A stretch of 64,000 bases of DNA from assembly GCA_040400895.1 (NCBI GenBank), contig JBBAPL010000010.1:1-64000 (forward strand), read 5' to 3'. The notes below the pieces were generated by a model. That model had not been told where the DNA came from, made no database searches, and saw only the letters and a list, made by a program, of their open reading frames with translations. Shown here in pieces: positions 27,285-36,200 of the stretch. The position numbers and the translations under genes were made by a program. Positions within the stretch are counted from its first letter, which is position 1. Every line of letters starts with the position of its first letter. This DNA comes from Pseudaquabacterium sp040400895. GTDB taxonomy: Bacteria; Pseudomonadota; Gammaproteobacteria; Burkholderiales; Burkholderiaceae_C.

Positions 27285-30200
27285 CGCTGCTTCCTTTTCT
27301 TCTTTTGTTCGTCATCGTCGGCGCCCGGGTCGGACGCGGCGTCGCCGAATCCGAGGGCCTCGACGGTGAGGGTCAGCGCCGTGGCAGCCGCCGACGGGTT
27401 GGCAGCCGCCTTGGCGGCGTCATCGGACTTCGTGCCGGCATTGGCCGGGGCGGCGATGGCGCCCATGGACGGTGCAGCCACCGCCACCTGGGCGCCCGCG
27501 ATCGCGCCGCCTGCCGAAATGTTGGCGGCGTTCAGCACGATGGGCGCCACCACCAGGACCGAGCCGCTGGAGCGCACGCCAGCGTCGCCAGCATCGAACA
27601 CCCCGCGCGGTGCGATCGCGAACACATCGCCCGGCGCCGCATCGGCACGGGTCTTGAGCGTGGCAATGCCCGAGCCGCTGATCGAACTGGCCACATCGAC
27701 CGTCACCCGGCCGTCCTTGTCCACGGTGATCAGCGGTGGCGGTGCCGAGGCGGCCGTCTTGGCCCCCTTGCCGGCATCGATGTCGGCCTGCTGCGACACC
27801 AGGGTGATGTCGCCCCCGCCCAGGGTGAAGACCCGGCCCTTGTTGACCAGGAAGTCCTCGCGCACCAGGCCCTGGATGGCACCGCCGCGCACCGTGAAGA
27901 TGCCGGTGTCGGATTCCGAGGGTTTCTGGCTGTTGCCTGCCGTCAGCCCGGCGAACACCGATCCGGCCGGCGCATACAGGGCGATGGCGCCCCCTTGCTC
28001 GGTCTTGAACTGGCTGCCGAAGTTCGAGATGTCGCCGCCGCCGGAGGCCGCGGCCTGCGGGAACAGGCTGCTGATGAGGGTGTCGAAGGACCGCAGGCTG
28101 CTGTCGATGACTTGGCCGTCCGCCGTCTTCTGGCCCAGCTTGCCCGTCTCGACCAGCAGGGCGAAGAAGCGCGCGTCGAGCTGGCCCGTGTCCCGGCTGG
28201 CCAGCGCGGTGGCCAAGGCCTCGGCCCGCTGGCCGGTGCGTGCGGCGATGTCGGGATGGTCGGCCAGGTACTGCGACTGCGCCGCAGCGGGCAGCGCCCT
28301 GAACGCGGCCCAGACCTGCTCGGCGGGCGGCTTGTCGGCCGACAGCGCGTCCGGCGCAGCCTGCGCCCGCACGTAGGCAGCCAGGGCCGCCACGTCGGCT
28401 GGGGTGCCCAGGTCGGCGGCCGAGCCATAGCCCTTGGCGAAAGCCACGAAGCCAGCGTAGTCCGGGGCTTGACCGCCCGCGACCACGCGGATCGCCGCGC
28501 CGCCGTCGGGCAGGTAGACGTTGTCGAGGTTGCCGCGCGTCACCACGCCATTGCCATTGCCGAGGTCCACGTGGCGGCCGGCGCTCAGCAGCAGCTGGCC
28601 TGGGCCCCCCACCACATGGGCGACCGTGCTCGGGAAGCCGCCCAGGCCGGTGGACTGCGTGCTGTCGATCACATCGCGGCCAGCCAGCAGCACGGTCTGG
28701 TCAGTGTTGGCCAGGTGCTGGATGCGCAGGCCGAGGTCGACGATGTCGCGTCCGGCGCTGACCAGGGCCGCCTTGGGCAGGGCCAGCGAGACGGCCGCGC
28801 CGGGGTCGCCCAACACGTCACCCGTGACGGCCGTCAACCTGGCCGGCATGGCATCCGCGCTGTGCAGGCCGGGCGCAGCGTGGGCTTCCAGCGCCGTCGA
28901 CGTGCCGGCGAGGATCTCCAGGTCGGCCTTGGCCAGCACACGGGGCGCGGCTGCGGTCGACATGGCCGCAGGGTCGTTGTCGAGCATGCGCAGCGGGCCG
29001 CCGCTGCCGTTCTGCAGCCGCACCGAGCCGGCCGCCGTCAGCGCCAGTTGGCCCGCTGCCGCCGGGCTCAGGGTGATGCCGTTCGCCAGGATGACATCAC
29101 CACCCAGTGCCGCAGCCTGCAAGGTGGGCGGCAGCAGCGTGTAGAGGTTGGCAAAGCCACCGGCGCTGGACAGGCTCTGGAACCGGTTGGGGATCTCGTT
29201 GCGGCCCGCGTCGGCCAGGGCGCTGGCGTCTGCCGACAGCTGCACATCGCCGCCCAGGGACGTCAGCTGCACCGACGTGCCAGGGGTGTAGGTGCTGAAG
29301 TTGCTGAACTGCGCGAAGGTCGTGCGGAAGGCTGCCTTGGGCGCATAGCTGGGGTCCCAGTTGCCATTGGGCGCATACAGCGGGTCCAGCATGCCCGGCA
29401 GGTTGTTGACACTCTGCTCGGTCATGGTCGGGTTGAAGGCCGTGGCCAGGGCCAGGCCTCGTCCGGCCAGGACAGTGGCGCGGGCATCGCCCAGGGCCAG
29501 CACCGGTGCCAGGCCGGCGGCAGCGCCGGAGGCTCCGGTGGCGGTCCACGCGCCAGCGGTCAGGGCACCCTCCGCACGCACCAGCAGATCGCCCTTCTGG
29601 GCATAGAACACGCCACCGGCGATGTCGCCACCGGCCTGCACACGCAGGTCGCCACCACCGTGTTCTGTGGCCGCCGTGCCTGCCACCGCCACCTGGCCGG
29701 TGGACGCAACGCTGGCCGACAGGTTGCGGATGCTGCGGCCGGCCGTGATGGTCAGATCACCGCCGGCCAGGGTCGCGATGCCCTGGTCGAAGAAGTCCGG
29801 GCGCACCCACCAGGCGGTGTTCAGCGTGGTCTTCTGGTCGGCCAGCATCTCGAAGGCGACGCTGCCATCGGCCGCCGTGGTGCTGCGGCCCTGGCGGAAC
29901 AGCCAGTTGTTGACCAGCTGCGGCACCACGCGCGGCAGTGGTGCGATGCTGCCCGGCACCGCCGGGAGGCTGATGTCGTCATCGCTGTAGGCTTCCGTGC
30001 CGTCCCAATTGCGCTGGTACCAGTTGGCGCTGTTGTTCTGCGGGCCGGCGATGTTCCGGCCTGCCGTCACGGTGATCGGGCCGCCTTGGTCGGCGAAGGT
30101 GGCCGGCGCCAGCGTGCGCGCCGGTGCACCGTAGTGGGTGTTCAGCGCGTTCTGGGGCAGCACACCGGCGCCAGCCGGCAGCAGCGGCGTCCCGGCGGTG

Positions 30201-33200
30201 TAGAGCGCCGCGCCAAACAGGGTCTGGCTGAAGGTGTAGTCGCTGTTGCGCTTGTCGAAGACCAGGGGCTGGTCCAGCGTCTCGTCCTGCGCCGCGCTGA
30301 CATACACCTTGGCCATGGCCAGCGTCAAATCGTGGCCCGCCACCGCATCGATCCGGCCGGTGCCGGTGCGCACCAGGGCCACTGGTGCGTCGCTGGACGT
30401 CACCGGTGCCTGGCCGTTGGGCGTGACCAGCACGACGCCACCAGCCTCCTTCATCGGGGCATCGTCGGCCGGCACGGGCGTGCGGGCGGCGAAGTCCAAG
30501 GTCAGGTTGCCGCTGCCGGCGGCCAATTGGGCCGCGGGCAGCACGGCGGTGGTCCGGGCAGCCTGCAGATCGGCCCCGGCCACCAACTGCAGGTCGGCCG
30601 ACGGCCCTCTGGCCAGCGCCCACAGCGGCATCGCCAGGCGGGCATCGGCCGGCTTGGCAAAACCATCGCTGATCGAGCCCGCCACCGTCAGGTTGCCGGC
30701 CGCGCGCAGGGTGAGGTTGATCGGTTGGCCGGCAAAGCGCCAGGCGTTGAGATTCCAGCCCCGGTCGGCCGCCTGGTCCGCAAACTCATGGACCGACACC
30801 GTCAGATCCTGGTCGGAGCGGATCTCGATGCCCGGGCGCACCGCCACATCGCTGCGCTGCAGCCGGGCCGCGATGGCGGCCTGCTGCTGGCCGAAGGCCT
30901 GCGCGTCGCGGTAGAGCATGCCGCCCTGGGTGGCATCCAGGTTGTTCGCGCTGTCTGGCTGCTCACTGACGGTGCGCGCCTGGTAGACCTGCACGCCCTC
31001 GATCACCGTGGTCACGCCCGGTGCGATGGTGGTCGCCAGCACCGAGACGGCCACGTCACTGCCGTCGGCCAGGCGCGGTGCGCGCAGCGTGACGCTGCCG
31101 TCGCGGCGCGGTGCACCGTCGGCGCGCAGTGCGCCGGCGGCATCGATGCGTCCGCCTGCCAGATTCAAGCCGAACAGGCCGGCACCCTGGTCCGGACCCG
31201 AAGGCGCCATGCCCGCTGCCGCGCTGGTGCCGATGAACACCTGGCCACCCCGGCCTGTGGCGCCCGCACCCGCATCGGCGGCGGCCAGTGCGTCCACGCG
31301 GAGCAGCGCACTGTCGCGCAGCGTCACCTGCCCCGAGCCGGCCACGCCCGCCGCCTGCCCCGCCAGCAGCCGGATGCTGCCGCCCTTGGCACCCGAGGCG
31401 TCGACCACGCTGTCGCCGGCCAGGGTGATGCTGCCGCGGTCGGTGACGAGCGCAAAGTCGTGTGCCACGACACGGTCCTGGCCGTCCAGCACGGCGTCGC
31501 CATGGCGGAAGCGGAAGTCCCGGGCGCCCGTGAAGCCCGTCTGGTTCAGGCGCTGGTTCAGCGCGCCAAACGCGCCGGGCAGGCCGGCGTTGTCGGCGTC
31601 CAGCGTGAACTGCCCCTGCACAGGCGCACCCAGCCCGTTGGCGGCGGTGGCCGCGCCCAGCAGCGTGGCGCCGAACTGCACCCCGCCAGTCCCGGCCGCG
31701 TTGCTGGCGGCAATCAGCAGTCGGCCCGCATCGGCGCCAGTGGCCGACACATCGACCGTGGCCTGGGCGCCCAAGGTGATCTGCGGCGCCTGCAAGGCCA
31801 CCGTGCCACCGGGTCCGTAGACGGTGACGCCGTTCGCCTGCAGCACGGCGCCGGCGGCTGTCACCACGCCCGTTTGCAGCGCCAGCTGCTGCGTCGCCGC
31901 CAAGGTGATGCGGCCGGAGGGCGCCTCGATGCGGGTCTGCACGTCGATGGACGCCGCCTCGAAGCCGAGTTGACCGCCGCCGCCGAGATCGGGCCTGGCG
32001 GCGGCACCGCTGCCGCCGGCAGCACTGGTCAGGCGCATCTCGCCTGCCGCCTGGAACAAGCCGATGGCGCCCGGTGCGGTGGTGATGCGCGGGCTGTCCA
32101 GCAGCAGGTCGCCCTCGGTGGACAGCACGCCGTCCTGTCCGGTGGCCCGCACGGTGCTGGACGCGCGCAGCGTGGTCTGGGCAAAGCCCTGCAAGGCCAC
32201 CCGGCCTGTGCCCAGTGCCAGGGTGTCGCCCTGCAGCGTGAGCGACCCGCCAGGCGGCGCTGCCGCTGGCACGTCCGAGCCCGCCGTGGCCCCCTGCAGC
32301 AGGAGCTGAGCGCCCTGGAAGATGGCCTGGGCGCTGGGGCCACCGGCTGCGATGCCGCTGCCGCGCAGGGTCAGGTGCTGTGTGGCCTCGCCGCCGACCT
32401 GGGCCTGGCCGTGCACCACCAGCGGCGCCTGGCGGCTGTCCAGGCGCAGTGTTTCCGCGTTGGCCAGACCCGCCAGGCTCCTGGCGTCCAACGCCAGGGT
32501 GGTGGACGCCACGGCCAGCGGGATCGCATCGCCCACCGTGATGCGGGGCGCTGCAGCGGTGAATGCACCACCCGCACCGACCCGGATCGTCCCCGCCTGG
32601 GCAACACTGCCCAGGGCGTCGATCTGCACCGCGCCAGACCCCGCGACCAAGGCCCCCACGCCGATGTCCAGGGCACCGTCGCCGCCGGTCGCCGAAGGGG
32701 GGCGCTGCAGGTCGGTGGCCGCGCCGGTGCTCACCCGCAACACGGCGCCGGACGCCGGCAAGACCAGGGCGCCGGCCTGCCCGGCGTTGCCGCCCTCGGC
32801 CACCACCGCGGCCTGCGGCGCCAGCCGCAAGGTGCGGTTGGCCGCCAGCAGCACGTCGGGCGCCACCAGCGGGTGGTCCTGGTCATTGACCAGCGTCAGG
32901 TCTGCGGTGGGCACCGCCAGCCGGTCCTGGCCATCCACGGTCTGGTGCACGGCGCCCAGGGTCAGCCGGCGGGCCTGCCAGGCCGCCAACTGCCCGGTCG
33001 ACAGGCGCACCACACCGTCGGCGCCCGTGCCGCCACCCGACGCGATCTCCATCTTCGGCGCCGCCACGTCGGCCGTGCCCGCCAGCCCGCCGGGGCCAGC
33101 GCCCAGGCGGACCTGGCCCTGCAGGCGCAATGCGTTGTTGGTCTCGTCCCGGCTGGCAAACACCACATGGCCCGCATCCGCCGGCAACTCGGGCGGGGAC

Positions 33201-36200
33201 AGGCCGGCGGCCGCTGCCTTCCTGCTGAAGTAGCTGCCGGCGTCGTACAGCGTGAACTCCGATTGGCGCCGCACCACCGACTGCGGCGCGACCACGAAGC
33301 CCTGGCTGCGTGCCGACACCGATCCATCGGTGGTGTTCGCGACCTGGCCTGCCATCAGCCACGCGCCGTCGCTGCGCACGCGGTTGGCGGCAGCCGCCAT
33401 GTCGCGGTTGCCGGGCGCCGCTGTGACGCTGTAGGCACCGGGCAGCAGCGCGTAGTGCGCCGGCAGCAGGGTGTACAGGCCGGGCTTCAGATCGCCCATG
33501 CCGGACAACCACACCGCGTCACCGGTGCCCAGGCCGCCGTCGATGCCGTAGGTGCCGTCCAGCGGCGCCAGCTGGCCCGCATAGCCGGGCAGGATCGCGA
33601 ACACCGCCGTCTTGGCGGCCGCACTGGTGCCCAGGGTGTTGTTCGACAACACGTCCTTCGACCCACCCTTGCCGGGCGTGAAGCCATAGGCGAACAGGCT
33701 GCCGCCGCCCGACAGGTCGAGCACCGCATCCGCATCGGTGGAGATGCTGCCGGCCGCCGAGATGATCGACTTGCCCGGCAACGCGCGCTGCGGGGTCGCC
33801 GCTTCGGCGCTCGGGTTCTGGCGGAGTGTCACCTCGGTGCCGTCGGACAGCAGGGTGGCCCAGGTGCTGGCGGTGGGCACGCTGCCGTTGGACACGGTGC
33901 CCAGTGGCACCGGCCCATGCCCGGCCACCGAGGTCAGGCTGCCTGCGGCGTAACGCAGGTCGGTGGTCAGGATGTCGGAGACGGCCGGGTCGGTGTTGCC
34001 CAGGGAGATGCGACCGAACGGTGCCACCAGCCGCCCGGCCTGCACGATGCGCGGCGCCCAGGCGGTGATCGAGCCACCGGCTGACAGGGGTTCCTGCGGC
34101 AGGCCGCCCACGGCGGCGAAGCTGAGCAGGCCGGAGCCAGCCTGGGCGCTGCTGCCCACGGCCAGGGTGAAGTCGCTCAAGGTGGACGGCAGCACCTGGG
34201 CGCTGGCCAGTTCCAGCGCGCCCTTCATCCAGAACGATCCACGCTGGCTGCCGTCGAAGGCGCCGGTCTGCGGATCGGACCAGGCCACGCCCACCAGGCG
34301 CAGGTTCTGCGTGGCGGTGAGCGCCGCGGTGCCGAAGCCTTGCAGCGCGCCATGCCCCTGGAGGTCGATGTTGCCGGCATGGACGGTCAGCGCCGCGTTG
34401 CCCGCCAGCGCGGTGCGGGTGGCGGTCGGGTCTTCCTGCTGCACCAGCGGGTAGACCGTCTGTTCGGCCGAACTGTCACCGAGCTGGACGTAAGGCGCCT
34501 TCAGCGACAGCGTGCCCGGTGTGCCCAGCCAGACCCCTGCAGCGGACAGGCGTGTGCGGGCCACCGGCGCGGCAGCCTCGGCCAGCTCGTCGGCCGTGCG
34601 CTTGATGCCGGCCAGCTTGTCGGCGGCCTTCAGCTCGACCAGCATCGCCTTCAGCACGCTGTCATAGGCCGCCGCGCGGGCCGCACTGTCAGCCAGCAGC
34701 GTGGGCGCATCCAGCACCAGGGACCGGGATGCCGACAAGGCCTGGTCGCCGCTGGCCAACGAGAAGCCGATGGCACCGGCGCTGCGCAGGTGCAGGCTGC
34801 CAAAACCGCCGTCGGCCAGGCTGGTGGCCAGCACCGAGCCACTGCCAGCCACGCCTGCATAGGTGGCCGCGCTCTTGGCTACGACGCTGCCGGACTTCAC
34901 CACGTTGAGCACAGCCGCATCGGCCTCGAGGGCCAGCGTCAGGCTGCCGGCACTGGCGCCGGCGCCGCCGGACCCACCCAGCAGGCTGCCGTAGACCTCC
35001 ATGCCCAGTGCGGAGCGCATGTCGATGCTGCCGCCGGCGCTGGACAGGCGGTCGACGCTGGTGCTGCCGCTGCCCGACTTGAAGGTCAGCCCATAGGCCG
35101 AGATGCCGCCCACGCTGAGCGTGGCGCCGGGCTGCACCACGATGAAGGCGTTCGCCGGGTTGAGCAGGCTGCTGCCATCGCTGGCCCGGTCGGTGGTGCC
35201 GCCCAGGCTGATGCTGCCGCCACCGAGCAGTTCACCGGTGGTGATGCCCTGGCCGTTGGTGTAAAGCCGCTCGCGGGTGCCATCGGCCCGCAGCACCGCC
35301 GCCGGGCCCAGCCACAGGCTGCGCGTGACCACATCCGTGGCGAACGGCGTGAGCGCGAGTGCCATGCGCCCTGCGGGCACATTCAGGCTGCCATACACCT
35401 CCAGCTGGCCTGCCGAGCGCAGCGTCAATGCCGCGCCCGGGTCGAGGACCACGCTGGACCCATCCAGGACACGCAAGCCGCCGGTGGCCGCGCTGCCGTA
35501 GGCCGCCGGGCTGACGCCAGCACGCAGGGTCAGATTGGTCGCCTGGCGCACCAGCCCCGGCCCGCTGAGCGGCGCCAGCTTGGATGAGGCCACATCACCC
35601 ATCCGGCCGCTGGGCAAACGCTCGGCGGCGTTGTCCAGCACCCATTGCGACGCCAGGGGTTGCACCCGCGCACCCGCCACCACGGTCAGGTCCCGGTTGG
35701 CACCGATGTCATAGCTGGTGAAGCCGCCCTGCTGAAAGAGCGTCGGCGCCAAGACCACATCGCCAACGGTCCGCTTGTCGGCCGGCACGTCGCCGATCAC
35801 CACATGGCGCCCGACCAAGGTGAGCAGACCGTCTTTCGCCCCGTTGCTGCCAAACCCCAGCCCGGCCAGCTGCAGGCCGCTGTCCCAGCCCAGGGTGGAC
35901 AGGTCCATGCTCTTGGCCGTGGCGTCCAGCGGCGTGACCGCCATCGAGACCGTGCCCGCCTTGCCCTTGTCGACGCTGCCTGCGCTGTTCATCCAGGCGC
36001 CGGCAGACACATCCATGCCCACATGGGCGCCCAGCTGCACCGATGCAGCGGTCAGCGCCACCGAGCCGCCGGACTTGGCGATGGGGTCGACCAGGTGGCC
36101 GACGGCATCGCGCGCGGGCTGTGCCAGGGCGCGGTCGTTGGTCCAGAGGCCGGCCAGGTCGAAGCGCACGCCATCGGCCACGTCGATGCTGACGGCCTTG

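Noticed and set aside
27305..34084. Rightward open frame of 2,259 codons antisense to tpsA
   Set aside because: It is a mirror frame created by the GC-rich codons of the giant repeat gene; it is Gln/His/Arg-rich, has no domain, start signal or signal peptide, while the minus frame has clear TPS motifs.
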